64,000 nucleotides of DNA from Heliocidaris erythrogramma (lineage: Eukaryota; Echinodermata; Echinoidea; Camarodonta; Echinometridae), in the NCBI GenBank assembly GCA_025617745.1, contig CM046863.1, positions 6,012,015 to 6,076,014 on the forward strand, in the 5' to 3' direction. The notes under the pieces were generated by a model. It was not told the origin of the DNA. It did no database searches and saw only the letters and a list, made by a program, of their open reading frames with translations. Position 1 is the stretch's first letter, and each line of letters starts with the position of its first letter. Below are positions 31,062 through 43,700 of the stretch, piece after piece. Made by a program: the position numbers and the translations under genes.

Positions 31062-32339
31062 CTGAAATACAGTATCAGATCAAAAACAAAATCAGATCAT
31101 TCTGTCTCATGTGTTCTCCTGTTCATTAATTTACAGACAGTACTTAGCATTTCCATCTTGACTCCTGTTACCTGCTTACATTATTACATACTTGTCATGC
31201 AAAAAATACTGAAAAGAGATCTTATTTTCAGGGATTTTATTCACAAGCCTCCAAATCCTGACCTATTTATTTCATGTAAAATATCCTGAACTACATGGAC
31301 ATGTACATGTACATGGGCACCATTGTTTTTGCAAATGCAATGTGAATTGATGTCAAAATGTCAATTGCATTTCCTCTTTTTAGTTCTGAAAATGGGTATT
31401 CCTGCTCAAATTCTGATGAGAATTGTTTTGCACATTCACTCTTTACTAGACTGCTAGGAATAGACTAGCCTAGGCCTAGAGGGGAAAAGGGCAATTTGTT
31501 TCTTCTATTCATCAAGTCAAATTCATCAAGTCAAATCAATCTCGCTCTCAGGTGCACAGACATGTATCCACTCCCAACTGGCAACTCATCCAAATATGTA
31601 CGACTACGAGGTGGATTGCCCAACAATCACATCTACATGTACATCACTACATGATAAATTAATGATGAATGAATATTAATAAGCACTTACTCATTACTGA
31701 CTTGACACGCAGCTTACCTTGGGCTTAGACTAGTTAAACTGGTATATCTACCAGTACCACTGCACGCCACTCGCTCTGAGTGATTGTATGTACCGAGTGA
31801 TAAATTGATATGGCTGTCTGCAGCCGAATTTCCAATTCCACTGGTCATGCAATGCACATCTATTCTTTTCTCAAATTCACTGATAAATTACTGATGTTGT
31901 ACTTGTAGTTGTAAGTAGCGTGCTACACGTACGTGTACCCAAGGAGTCATCACAGAACTAACTCCTTGCAAGTTGCATGTACATGTACATGGACAGTGCA
32001 CATGTACTATACGTATCACTAAACAACTCGATTATACACGAGCAGCTCTCAACGCGTTTCGTTCGAGGGTCAGTGATTGCACTGCGCTGCTAGAGTGCTG
32101 TACATAGTGTATTGGGGCTGGTTTGGGGATTCCCCTAAAATTGGTAGTGCGCGCGCGCGCGCGAACCATGTACCATGATGTGTGGGATGTATGTACCACT
32201 ACTGCCACTACCGCATGCAGACAAGTCCTCGTATGTGCGTATGGACCCCACCCATGTCCCAAATTCTCAATCTGAAGTAAACTATAGACTCAAGAGGAGT
32301 TATCACAGAAGAACACTCCTTCAGTCCTTGCTTTTATTT
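31062..32339. other. region 5' of the immune gene coding start
   Basis: Must contain the upstream untranslated exon and promoter of the adaptor gene on the minus strand, but I cannot place them. Repeated 'acatgtacatg' stretches occur at 31300-31320 and 31976-31992, and a (GC)n run at 32151-32162. Confidence 0.35.
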
Positions 32340-32516
32340 AGAAGAAGGACCGCTCATGGTACTTGATAGACTCGTTTGCTTTTACGGACCTTAACTGCTG
32401 CCTTTGCCTTGGTCTTGGCTGCTGCAGGAAGATATCTCTCTTGCCTCCTGCGAGTCCTCCTTGCTTGCGCTTGGAGTTTGACTTTGTGAAGTCGTCTCTA
32501 CGGCTACGCCTACGCC
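32340..32516 (-). CDS. possible terminal exon or retro-fragment encoding a basic peptide
   Basis: After a possible acceptor (TTTACCTAG at 32517-32525) one minus frame reads RRRSRRDDFTKSNSKRKQGG and continues to ...KANESIKYHERSFF then stop, with AATAAA overlapping immediately downstream (32332-32339). A second frame reads 'AAAKTKAKAAVKVRKSKR', which looks histone-H1-like. The GC-rich codon pattern differs from flanking DNA. Frame and identity are unresolved; a decayed retro-copy is as likely as a live exon. Confidence 0.3.
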
Positions 32517-32814
32517 TAGGTAAATAATTTTTGAATTTGTATACCATAACCATAAGGTAATTAAAATAATCACTAGCGGGACCCGTGGAAATCCACGGGT
32601 TTACTTTTTACATTGCACGCTCAGTCTCAACATTTTCACAATCGATGTGTACATTCTTGTGATCGTGAGTTTATTTACTTACTGCTTTTGAAATTATCAC
32701 GCATACGTGCTCATGATCAGTTACTTAGTCAAACATACCCACATACTCAGTTAAAAATATCATGTTATGTAATGTACAGAATATATTTTAATTCTATCTT
32801 AGATATCATTATGA

Positions 32815-33199
32815 CATCAGGGGGAGGGAGGAAATAGAGAGAGAGAGAGGGAGGGAGAGAGAGTGTGTGTGTGTGTTGGTAGACAGATAAGAATTAAGAG
32901 AGAGAAATTGATGTAGAGAATATAAACATAACAGAAAGAGAAAGAGTGGAATAGAGATAAAAGACTTTCTTTTGATGTTAATGTTTCCCTTTAACATATT
33001 GTTTTATTACATAGTTGTAAAATTAATTAGCAAGTTTTATGGCGAGTTATGTATCAGTTGTGTACGGAATATTGTTGTCATCGTAGAGGTCGCTCATTAC
33101 TAATTAGTCTATAGCAAGAAATGTTACTTATGATTGTTTCTTGAAATGTAATATTGTTCTTGAGAGGAAGCAATAAAATATTCAAAAAAAAAAAAAAAG
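32815..33199 (+). mobile_element. L1/Tx1-type LINE 3' end with poly(A) tail
   Basis: The last 60 bp ('aatattgttcttgagaggaa' + GCAATAAAATATTC then A16) are the complement of the poly-T-headed copies at 35485 and 36044, so this is the same LINE family's 3' UTR in plus orientation. It starts in a GA/GT microsatellite (32828-32876) and is strongly 5'-truncated. Confidence 0.75.
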
Positions 33200-33289
33200 A
33201 AATACAATTTTAGTTAGAAATCGCTAGTAGTTATCTATTTTCTATAAATAATAGAGCGAAAATTCACCTACACATATCTCAAATTCAGC

Positions 33290-34822
33290 TGATTAACTAT
33301 ATTAATCAGCATTTTTTATCTGAAGCAGATGATCTTCCAAGTCTCAATTGGAATGATTTGCCTGCCTTCCTACCAGCCCCAAAACCGTGCCCTATAGTAC
33401 AACCTTATGATGTACATATAAACAATTGAATGCACTGAACCAGCAAAAATCTGGTATATGTGACGACTTACCGGTTCGAATTTTTCGTGAGTTTGCTCTT
33501 GAATTATGTTTTCCACTTACGGAAATCTTGAATGGCTCGTTTCATTCATCAGTTGTACCATGTCAGTGGAAACAGTCTGAGATTATACCCATTCCTAAAT
33601 GTCAGCCAGTAACAGTACACAATCTAAGACCTATAGCACTAACCAGTTATTTTGCAAAAATTGCAGAGTCGTTTTAATATATATGTAAATGGTTATTACA
33701 AGATATTAAAAACCACATTGATGTCAACCAATATGGAAATCGACAAGGGCTCTCAACAAACCTATAATACAATTACTCCACCAAATATATCAAATATCTA
33801 CTCTCATATTTACTGATTTCTCAAAAGCGTTTGATCGCATTGATCATAACATTCTTGCCAAAAAATTACTCAACCTGGGAGTCAGACCTTGCCTTATCTC
33901 ATGGATCTTGAGCTTTCTTGAGCAACGACTACAGCGAGTTAAATACCGTGGTCGGTTTTCAGATTGGTCGACATCACATGCAGGTGTGGCTCAAGGCACA
34001 AAGTTAGGCCCCATCCTCTTTCTTATAATGATAAATGATGCATGTATTAACTCTCAGATTCCATATTTTAAATATGTAGATGATCAAATTCTTACATTGG
34101 TTGAATGTCGTAAACAAATACAACCATCAAAATTACAAAGCACTCTGTCTGATTTCCATGAATGGTCTATCTCAAATAATATGACTCTTAACCCATCTAA
34201 ATGTTGTTGTATGCATGTTATTTTCTCAAAAATTGCTACAGAGCAGAGATACCTGTTAATTGGTAATGAGAGTTTGAATAAAGTGCATAAAGCCAAGATT
34301 CTAGGTATTATTGTACAGTCCAACTTAAAATGGGACAGTCATATATCAAATCTTTTATGTAGATGCAACAGGAAACTATGTATGCTTCGTTGTCTCAAGA
34401 CTTACGATCTGCCACTTTGTGATTTAATTACAGTTTATAAGGGATATATTCGTCCAATATTTGATTATGGGGTACCAGTTTTCAATGGTAACTTTACACA
34501 AAGCAACGTTTTATGTTTAGAGCGCATTCAGAAAAGAGCGTGTAGGATTATGCTGGGTGTTCGATATATTAACTATGATAATGCCGTAAAAATGTGTTCC
34601 TTATCATCTCTGTTCGAAAGAAGGAAACAATTTATTATGTGTTAAGTTTGCCGTCTCTCTTATACCAATAGCCCACTGTGTAAAAGTTGGTTACCTGTTA
34701 ACAATGACGTTGCATGGTTATTGCGAAGAAGGACAAAGTATCGTCAATTTCATTGTAAAACCAAACGATTTAAAACCAGTCCAATTCCATATTTGATTGA
34801 CCTGTTAAATAGTACTGATTGA
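33290..34822 (+). pseudogene. CR1/L2-like LINE reverse transcriptase, broken
   Basis: Pieces in three frames form one RT: an N-terminal approach ('ADDLPSLNWNDLPAFLPAPK'), fingers ('CQWKQSEIIPIPKCQPVTVH' then 'NLRPIALTSYFAKIAE'), palm motif 'TDFSKAFDRIDHNIL', 'GVAQGTKLGPILFLIMIND', the catalytic box read as KYVDDQ (normally YADD), 'TLNPSKC' and 'KILGIIVQSNLKWDSHI', and the thumb 'LERIQKRACRIMLG'. The frame ends at TGA 34820-34822. At least three frameshifts and internal stops are visible, near 33428, 33678-33800 and 34645. No endonuclease is present, so it is 5'-truncated. The clade call (CR1/L2/Daphne-like versus Jockey) is tentative. Confidence 0.8.
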
Positions 34823-34929
34823 ACTGGGATGCACTATTTCAGCTTTGCCATATAGGTCATTGCAATGAGTACGAGTACCAGTTGTGCATGTTACGGTCGT
34901 GTGACCTTTCTAAAACCATTTTTAAAACC

Positions 34930-35484
34930 ATCTTAAGGACGTTCCCTAGTTAAAGTCAAATCCATGTCAGTTTCACCAAATTTTGCATACAGTTACTTTG
35001 GTCCATGAGAAGCCCAAATACGCATAGAAAAGTATAGGTCCATGTGCTTACTTTTTTTCTATGGGACACTGAACTGCGCCATGATTGGGTGTCAGGTAGA
35101 ATGACGTCAACGCAGGTTTTTGGCCATTGATAAGACCTCAAAATTCGTAATGTCATATACAAATCCCCATTATTCTGTCAAAATCCATGTCAGATTCGTA
35201 AATTTTTCCAGATTCGTAGAGAATTGTATACTGCAAAAGGAGAAACTTTAAGAAAGGGGGTCCAGGCACTCGTTTTTATGCTAGCAGCGCCCTCAGGTGG
35301 TGGAAAAAGTCAAAAGCTAGCAAAACTCGTAAGAACTGGCTGAGAACCTGTGCTGGAAGGGGATGGGTTCGTAATAACTCTGCTGTATATTTAAAATACA
35401 TGCCAGATTCGTAATTTTTTTCACATTTGTAGAGAATTGTTTACTGCAGAAGGAGAAAGTTTTTAAAAAGGGGAGGGGGATCCA
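34930..35484 (+). repeat. dispersed repeat with GCTAGCAGCGCCCTC, left part of LINE target
   Basis: 'tatgctagcagcgccctcag', 'tgctggaaggggatgggttc', 'cagattcgtaatttttttca' and 'actgcagaaggagaaa' recur in order at 50875-51100. The LINE block lies between, showing that it inserted into this repeat. Confidence 0.7.
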
Positions 35485-36037
35485 TTTTTTTTTTTTTTTT
35501 GAATAATATTTTATTGCTTCCTCTCAAGAACAATATTACATTTAAAGAAACAATGATAAGTCACATATAAAATAATTTGCATATACAAAGAAACTTAATG
35601 AAATACATTAATACCAGTAAAAATTATAAAATTCTCTGAAATTATCCATAATTATTTTTCGATGAAAAGAAAATACAATGCATCAATCGTTGGACATAGA
35701 TATATGACTATTTTCTTCCATATAATACTTTATAGTAATAATAAAGAGCTTTTTCTTTCAAGTAATATATTATTCCTTCGTCTTGAAAGATACATTAATA
35801 TCACATTAAATCATAATACAGTGTATATAATATTCACACAAAAAGGAACTAAAGAACAGAGTTTACATAGACCAATTATACTTTTAAACAATATAAGGTC
35901 TTCTTAAAATCAGAATAACAGAACAAAGGCTCTTTTTTTCTTTTAGAAAGAAAACAAATACAATATATCGATCATTGAACATGCATTTAGAAAAAAAATA
36001 TATAAATTATACATGATTTCTTGAAACGATTCTTTAT
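35485..36037 (-). mobile_element. 5'-truncated LINE copy (3' UTR only)
   Basis: It begins with T16 (a poly(A) tail on the minus strand), then TTTTATTGCTTCCTCTCAAG, and extends to 'gatttcttgaaacgattctt'. It is bracketed by GGATCCAT and GGTCCAT, a probable target duplication, and abuts the next LINE copy. Confidence 0.7.
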
Positions 36038-36043
36038 GGTCCA

Positions 36044-36530
36044 TTTTTTTTGTTTTGAATGATATTTTATTGCTTCCTCTCAAGGTCAATATTACATTTC
36101 AACAAACAATCATAAGTAACATATAGAATAATTCGCATATACAAGGAAACTTAATGAAATACATTAATATCAGTAAAAATATATAGAATTCTCTGAAATT
36201 ATACATGATTAAACAGAATTATTTTTTCGATGAAAGGAAAAAAAAATACAATGCATCAACCGTTAGACATAGATATAACTATTTTCTATCATGTAATACT
36301 TTATACATGTAGTAATAAAAAGAACTTTTTGTTTACAAGTAATCGTCTTGAAAAAGATACATTAATATCACATTTAATCATATTATATAATATTCAGACA
36401 GAAGGAACTAAAGAACAAAGTTTACAAATACCAATTATACTTTTAAACAATATAAGGTCTTCCAAAATACACGGAATAACAGAACAAAGGCTCTTTTTTT
36501 AGAAAGAAAAAAAAATACTATATATCGATC
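36044..36530 (-). mobile_element. 3' end of the long L1/Tx1-type LINE
   Basis: A second poly-T head and TTTTATTGCTTCCTCTCAAG start the same 3' UTR again. It runs to ATATCGATC at 36522-36530, where the foldback element interrupts it. The UTR resumes at 40357 with the same nine bases and continues 'attgaacatgcatttag' exactly as in the neighbouring uninterrupted copy (35971-35990). Confidence 0.75.
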
Positions 36531-36538
36531 GGGGAACC

Positions 36539-37150
36539 GACATTTGCTCCGGCGGCAATTGCTCCTGCGACAAATGCTCCTAAAAATACGACAATTGCTC
36601 CGCGACAATTGCTCCGCGATAATTGCTCCTGCGACAATTGCTCCGTCGACATTTGCTCCTGCGATAATTGCTCCGGCGACATTTGCTCCTGCGACAATTG
36701 CTCCGACGACATTTGCTCCTGCGACAATTGCTCCGTCGACATTTGCTCCTGCGACAATTGCTCCGTCGACATTTGCTCCGATCGAGCGACAATTGCTCCG
36801 CGACAGAAATGCTTATATGCGACAATTGCTCCTGCGACAATTGCTCCGTCAACATTTGCTCCGATCGAGCGACAAATGCTCCGCGACAACTGACTGCTCC
36901 GTCGATAGAAATGCGACAATTGCTCCGCCGACATTTGCTCCAAAATATGATTATTGTTCAGTCGTTAAAATGAATATGCGACAATTGCTCCGCGACAATA
37001 AACTCGGTAGACATGGTAGATAAAAAGGAATATGCGACATTTGCTCATCGACAATTGCTCCGCCAACATTTGCTCCATTTGAGCGACAATTCCTCCGCGA
37101 CATTAGCTCCGTCGAAGAAAATGAATATGCGACAATATCATTGCCTCGAG
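36539..37150 (+). repeat. left arm of foldback: 15-bp tandem units
   Basis: Unit (g/c)GACAATTGCTCC(g/t)(c/g), alternating with a GACATTTGCTCC form, and occasional longer spacers (ATAGAAATGCGAC, AAAATGAATATGCGAC) every few units. The spacers mark a higher-order repeat that the right arm repeats in reverse. Confidence 0.9.
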
Positions 37151-39454
37151 ATACCTCGAATATCTCGAAATACATGTATGTCGAGACAATTACTACCGTA
37201 CCTCTAACTGCTTATTCCACGAGAGTATGACACTGGCGTCAATCCGTTTCGAGGAGTGGGATGGGGAATGAACAAAATATTTTGCCGAAATTTCTTGCTC
37301 ACATTAATTTGATTATACACACCCCTCACCCACACACCCCAAGACACATACTTTTATTTATTTTGCGAGCGAGCCAAAAATTACCATATCTTGCCTTAAA
37401 AGAAGTCTCGTTTTTTTGTCAAAATACACTCTCGACTTATAAGATATTTAAATGGTATATTTGGTTACCTCACTGCCAAATATTACATACTTCGCTGTCG
37501 CAAATGTTTGCTGTCCAAAACCACACTGTTTCTAAACATTGCGAGCAAGGAAAACGCACTCTCTTGGGGATAAAGTATCATTTCGTCATCAAAATACACC
37601 ACAGGCCTATAACTTTTCTAAAATATATTCGTCCGCCTCCCGTTGCATGCCCAATTTGTTTGCCTTCCCAATAAGTTTCACTCTAGCTTTTCAGTGAGCG
37701 CAGCGAAAAATATTATGATATGCGGGCATCCGCTGCTGAAATAAAAATGATTGCTAATCGAAAACGTCTTGTTTCTAGATTTTATAAGCGGGCAAATATT
37801 GATTTTTTTTTTTAAATACTAAGAACAGGTTTAAGTGTATTGTTACAATCCCTTCTCGTGATTTTAGTAACGTACATTTATCGGCATCTTCCGTTCACAC
37901 AGAGAGTATGATCAGGGTGTGATGATATGAATAGGCTAATGGTCACAGGCGGTCATGTCCTGAAAATTCATCTATTTTAGGTCAACTTGCCGCTCGAATC
38001 CTTACAGACATAACTATCACTTTATGAGTTAAAGAATTAAGCATAAATATTGGATAAAAGACAAGATGCAAACCTATTCCCTTTCTTGATAATATAAATA
38101 TAACCGGCATAGGTTAAGATAGTGAAATCAAGCGAGCGAAGCGAGCAACGCTTTAAATTAAATTAAATTCAATTCTTTTCAATTCAGCTTTATTCAGATT
38201 CATATATAAAAGAGTATCATTAACATTAACATGCAAGAAATTATGATATAGTTTAGTGTGTTTAGACGGGCATAGTCATTAAAATTGCATGTAATTATTA
38301 AAACATAAAAAAGACTGACAATAAAAATAGGAACCTGGTTGCTGTATAAAAACCCTTGTGGGTTTGTCTTGACAGCCACGTTCAGGTTTTCCCTTCATTG
38401 TCATTCCTCTTTTTCCTTTCTCTTTTCCATTATTATTTCTTCTTTAAAAATTGGGGGTATATTTTTTACACGCCATTCACCCTTCTTCCACCTCTACAAG
38501 CGATTATTTTAAAAATGTATTTATGGCTAGACAGGGGCGAATGGGGGGCTCTGACAATCAGCCCTGGGCACCCCCCCCCCCCCCCCCCCCGCACAAAAAA
38601 GTGAAGATGGTGAGTGTACAATATATTTTGATCTAGTCCTTTAACCTTTAGTGTGCACATTTTCTCTTTGCATTTAGATGTTTTTAAAGAATCCATGTTC
38701 GGGGGGGGGGGGGGGTGAGGTGTTTTGCCCGAAAATGACATTTTCTGGTCCAATTATCACACTTTTTACCCAAATATCACATTCTATGGCCATAAATATC
38801 ATTAATTTTCAAGTCTCCCACAGCTTCCTGGGTCGTAGCATATGTTTCTTTGTACTCTGTAATTAATTTCGCTTTACAAATAACCGTAAGACAAGCATAT
38901 TCAGACAGATGTCACAAAAAATTTACGTTTTATTTTTTACCCCATTATTAATCACATTTAATGGGGGTGGGCAAACTTTCGTCCATATCACTTTCATGGT
39001 TGGTAGCAACTGCCCGGGAGCGAACACTTAATTCCACCAATTCCCCATATTTTGGGCGTATATTCCCTTCCCCTCACTATTACAATATTAAATTGAACCT
39101 ATGAACTTTAGCAATTCGCAACAACCCACATACAGGACTGGCTTGTTTTCCCCACCAGCAAGTGTCATGACTAGTAGATAGAATGGCTATAATTTAGAAA
39201 TAAATGTTCGCCATCATTTACTCAGTTGTGTTAAAAATGCCCAAGATAAAGAAAGAGAGAGAGAGAGAGAGGGGGGGGGGGGGGAACAAAATAATAAAAC
39301 ATATAGATGAATAATTAATAGGTATAGGCACAATCACAAGGGAAAGTGGTAGAAAAAATCTTTAAAAAGGTTTATTTCCAAATCCCGAAACACCAACAAC
39401 AGCTATTGTTCTGAATTCGTTGTGTTCGCTTTTGATGAGGATTTTATATAAGGT
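37151..39454. other. interior of the foldback element
   Basis: About 2.3 kb with no transposase-like frame. It contains G/C runs (38571-38591, 38701-38715, 39271-39284), a (GA)n run at 39253-39270 and 'aattaaattaaattc' at 38157-38172. It may derive from captured genomic DNA. Confidence 0.5.
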
Positions 39455-40348
39455 TGTCGTTGGAGCAATTGTCACATACATAAGCATTAACGACGGCCGA
39501 CGGAACAGATGTCGGCGGACAAGTTGTCGCATGAGCAATTGTTGCGGAGCAATGATATTGTCACATATTCATTTTATTTGACGGAGCTAATGTCGCGAAG
39601 GAATTGTCGCTCGAATGAAACAAATGTCGGCGGATCGAGTGCTTTCCGCCGGAGCTAATGTCGACGGAGCAAATGTCTATTTCTATTTACTGAGTTTATT
39701 GTCGCGGAGCAATTGTCGCATATTCATTTTTACGGCGGAGCAATTGTCGCATATATTCATTATTATCGACGGAGCAGTTGTCGCGGAGTAGGTAATTGTC
39801 GCTCGATCGGAGCAAATGTCGACAAAACAATTGTTGCAGAAACAATTGTCGCAATTGTCTCATATATTCATTTTATCGACGGAGCAATTGTCGCTCGATC
39901 GGAGCAAATGTCGACGGAGCAATTGTCGCAGGAACAATTGTCGCATATATGCATTTCTAGCGACGGAGCAGTTGTCGCGGAGCAATTGTCGCTCGATCGG
40001 AGCAAATGTCGACGGAGCAATTGTCACATAATTATATTCATTTTATCGACGGAGCAATTGTCGCTCGATCGGAGCAAATGTCGCGGAGCAATTGTCGCAG
40101 GGGCAATTGTCGCATATTTGCATTTCTATCGACGGAGCAGTTGTCGCGGAGCAATTGTCGCTCGATCGGAGCAAATGTCGACGGAGCAATTGTCGCAGGA
40201 GCAAATGTCGACGGAGCAATTGTCGCAGGAGCAAATGTCGACGGAGCAATTGTCGCAGGAGCAATTATCGCGGAGCAATTGTCGCGGAGCAATTGTCGTA
40301 TTTTTAGGAGCATTTGTCGCAGGAGCAATTGCCGCCGGAGCAAATGTC
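39455..40348 (-). repeat. right arm of foldback: 15-bp tandem units, inverted
   Basis: Inverse of the left arm but longer by roughly 280 bp, with extra GGAGCAATTGTCGCTCGATC-containing higher-order units. The arms have therefore changed copy number since formation. Confidence 0.9.
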
Positions 40349-40356
40349 ATACATTC

Positions 40357-40730
40357 ATATCGATCATTGAACATGCATTTAGAAAACATTTCAAATTATA
40401 CATGATTTCTTGAAACGATTCTTTATAAGATAAAAAAAAAAGAGAAAAAAAAAATTAGAGGAAGATATACATGGCCCACCCGAACCCACCCTTAGACACT
40501 CATCTCATTCCCCTCCCCCTCCCCATTCTCCTACCAATCACAACTCACTCATTCTCACTCCCACTTCTCGCACCCCCCCCCCCCCCCCCCCCTCCCTCCC
40601 CCAAACTATCAACACCCATTCATGCATCCAGTTCCGGTTTGCCTGTCCGTAATGAGTACATAAAAAAGCAAGCAAAGAAAACAAAACATTAAAAAAAAAA
40701 AAAAAAAAAAACCACCAAACAAAAACAAAA
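40357..40730 (-). mobile_element. LINE 3' UTR, proximal part
   Basis: Continues the 3' UTR from ORF2. It contains A-rich, C-run and T-run low-complexity stretches (40567-40592, 40690-40712). Confidence 0.6.
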
Positions 40731-43700
40731 TCAAAGAAACGCATCAATCTGTTCCCATTTCCTTAAGTGCGCCCCCAATTTCCCCTTTTTGTTGGCTATC
40801 TTATATTCTTCGTCTCTGTGATCTTTTATCAAAGTAACTGTTTTTTGTAGAGATGGCAGCTCGCCTTGTTTTCTTGAAGAAAAAATTATATGTTTTAGAA
40901 GAAAAATTATACAATTTATTAAATATATTCGTACAGTTTTACCCGATAGTCCCATAAAAATGGATTTCCAATCATTTATATTAATTTCTCTTAGATCTAG
41001 CTTTTTACTAATGTCCTGCCATAATTGTTTAACTTTAGGACATTCTAAAAACAAATGTTGGTATGTTTCAACTTGATGTTTACAAAAAGAACATAGATTG
41101 TCCAACTCGAAACCAAATTGAAAGAGTCTCTGTTTCGTATATAAAGCCCCATGCAATAGTTTGTATTGAAACTCTCTTCGTTTATTAATTACAAATGCAT
41201 TTTCAGTCTTGTAAATATTTCTTTTAACATCCCAGTTCCAAAATCATGTTGAACATTTCCATCCGTAATCTTTAATGTATAATCTCTTTGAAACTGTTCA
41301 ATAAAGTGATTATATAACCGTATAGACTTTAAATCGCTAAATTTTGGTATATGACCAAAAATCTTCAGATCTATTTGGAAATGTTCAGTATCCACATGTA
41401 TAAAATCACTCTGTATCCATTCCTGTTCAATGACTGAAAATATTTTTTGAATCATGATCAGGCTGTCGGTGGTAAAACCTAAGTTATAAAAATAAGAGAT
41501 TGGTTTAAAATTACCTCCAACGGTTATATCTGATGCTTTAAATATTCCTTTATGAAAAAGATCAGCATCAAAGATCATTTTATTTCGAAAACAAATACTT
41601 TTATTATTAAAAATTATCGGATTGACTTTGTTCTTTTCGAAGTGTCTACATTCATCTATATCTTGCCAGGCTTTTAACATATCTAAATAAAACCTGGGTA
41701 TACCATCTAAATTCATTTTCTTCATGTCATAATTGCAAAGAAAAATACTTCGACCTCCAATCGATCTAAAAAAGTAATCAAATGTTAGTTTCCACCCTAA
41801 ATATTTTTCACCGTACAACAGCCGTTTGATCCACATTATTCTTTGAGTCTTAATAAAAGTTTCGTAGTTAGTTACCCTAAGCCCACCTGCAGAATAATCT
41901 TGATATAATATTTTCCTTTTTATTCTATCTTTCCCACCCCAAATGAAATTAAAGGAAATTTTTTCAATTTCTTCAAGGATACTATATGGAACAGATATAA
42001 GAGAAGATACGTAATTTAATTTTGAATATACATACGTTTTCAATAATTTGACTTTGCCATACATCGTGAGATCTCGTTGGCTCCACCAACCTATTAATCT
42101 TTTATTTTACTTATTATCTCTTTGTAGTTTAAATCATCTTTTATTTTAGAATTACGTGAAAAATATACTCCTAGGATTTTTATGTCTTGTACTCTATGTC
42201 CCAAAAAAGGTAAACCGGGCATATCAATCGCTTCCCCAACCAGATAAAATTTGTCTTATCCATATTTATTTTTAATCCACTTAATTTCTCAAAATCTTCG
42301 AAGACTTTCTTCACCCTATCAATTGACTTCATATCTTTAAGAAATAATGTAATATCATCGGCGTAAAGTACCTGCTTTATTTTTCCAGTATCAAACCGAA
42401 TTCCTTCAATACTAGGGTCCTTTCGGATATAATGAGCAAGCAGCTCAATAGCTATTATAAATAAATAGGGGGACAAAGGGTCCCCTTGTCTTACCCCTCT
42501 TTTAACTTTAAAGTATCCAGTTGAGTGTCCCCGTTCATCACGCAGCTACTAACATCATTATAAAGAATTTTAACCCAAGAGCACAATACATTACCGAACC
42601 CAAAAGATTCCAATGCTTTGAACAGTAGTCTATGTGAAATACAGTCAAATGCTTTTTCGAAATCCACAGCAATAAGAAAACCTACAGGCTGATACAATGA
42701 CTGAAAAAATACATCATCTATTAACCGCACTGCCTCCCCAATATTTCTCTCTTTAACATAACCCACCTGATCATAATGAATGATATCTCCTAAAACCTCT
42801 TTTACCCTTTTAGCCAATACTTTTGACAGGATCTTATAATCAAGATTTAAAAGAGTTATTGGCCTGTAGTTTTTCATATACAAAGAATCTTTTCCCTCTT
42901 TCTCAATAAGTGTAATGACTCCCTGTCTCTGTGAATTGGATAACACCTCAGTTTCGAAACTCTCATTAAATGCTTCCATTATATACTTCCCTAAGATTGG
43001 CCAAAATGTATAATAGAATTCAGCTGTAAAGCCATCATTGCCTGGTGACTTATTCCATTTCATTTCCTTAACAGCTTGATAGCATTCTTCGAATGTTATA
43101 TGCCCTTCACAAAATGCTTTATTTTCTTCGCTTAGTTTAGGCAGTTCGCTCAAAAACATATTGTCAATATCTTCTGTTATGTCCTTATCTTGACATGCAT
43201 ATAAATTCTTATAAAACTCCCCAATGATCTTTAAAATCCCTTTACTATCACCTCATTATTGCTATTATATATTTCCTTGATCACACTTTTTCTTTTATTC
43301 GACTTTAATAATTGTTCAAAAAATTGAGAATTTCTTTCTCCTTCTTCAGACCATTCTGCCCTCGATCGTACCTTTAAGCCTTGACGAGAATAGTCAAAAA
43401 GCTTTTCCAGTTCATTTTTTTTCAAGTCTAGTTCTTCCTGAATGTTATTTTGCAAATTAAACGTCAATCGATATTCTAAGTCTTTAATTTCTTTTTCCAA
43501 TATTTCAACTTTTGCTTTCCTGAGTTTTGCTTTTTCACGGGAAAACTTCATAATATATTCCCGTAGTTTCATTTTCATAAAATCCCAAAATTTGATTTTA
43601 CTATTTATTTGACCCAGCCACGTTTCCTCTATTTCACTAATCTTATTTTTTACCCCTCGACAAAATCCTTGTCATAACATAGACTACTGTTAAACTTCCA

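Larger units (their letters stand above)
36531..40356. mobile_element. 3.8-kb foldback transposon (TU-like), 9-bp target duplication
   Basis: Two arms of tandem 15-bp units face each other: left 36539-37150 built on GACAATTGCTCC/GACATTTGCTCC, right 39455-40348 built on GGAGCAATTGTC/GGAGCAAATGTC. Order-specific variants (for example CTCCTAAAAATACGAC) occur at matching distances from both ends. The host LINE sequence ATATCGATC is duplicated at 36522-36530 and 40357-40365. Foldback elements with 15-bp-unit arms and short duplications are known from sea urchin (TU family); the match is by structure, from memory. The outermost 8 bases on the two sides do not pair. Long Gln/Ser-Cys-rich frames in the arms are repeat artefacts. 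Confidence 0.85.

Noticed and set aside
37261..37674. 137-residue frame inside the foldback element as its transposase
   Set aside because: No catalytic motifs, low-complexity His/Pro/Leu composition and no supporting splice sites or neighbours.
36539..40348. CRISPR-like regular repeats
   Set aside because: Units are contiguous 15-mers without unique spacers, the arms are inverted, and the DNA is clearly eukaryotic.
39713..40405. 230-residue frame with repeated STEQLSQEQ-like peptide (and similar frames at 36518-37023)
   Set aside because: All six frames across the 15-bp arrays stay open because the unit length is a multiple of three and lacks stops. The peptides are translations of the foldback arms.
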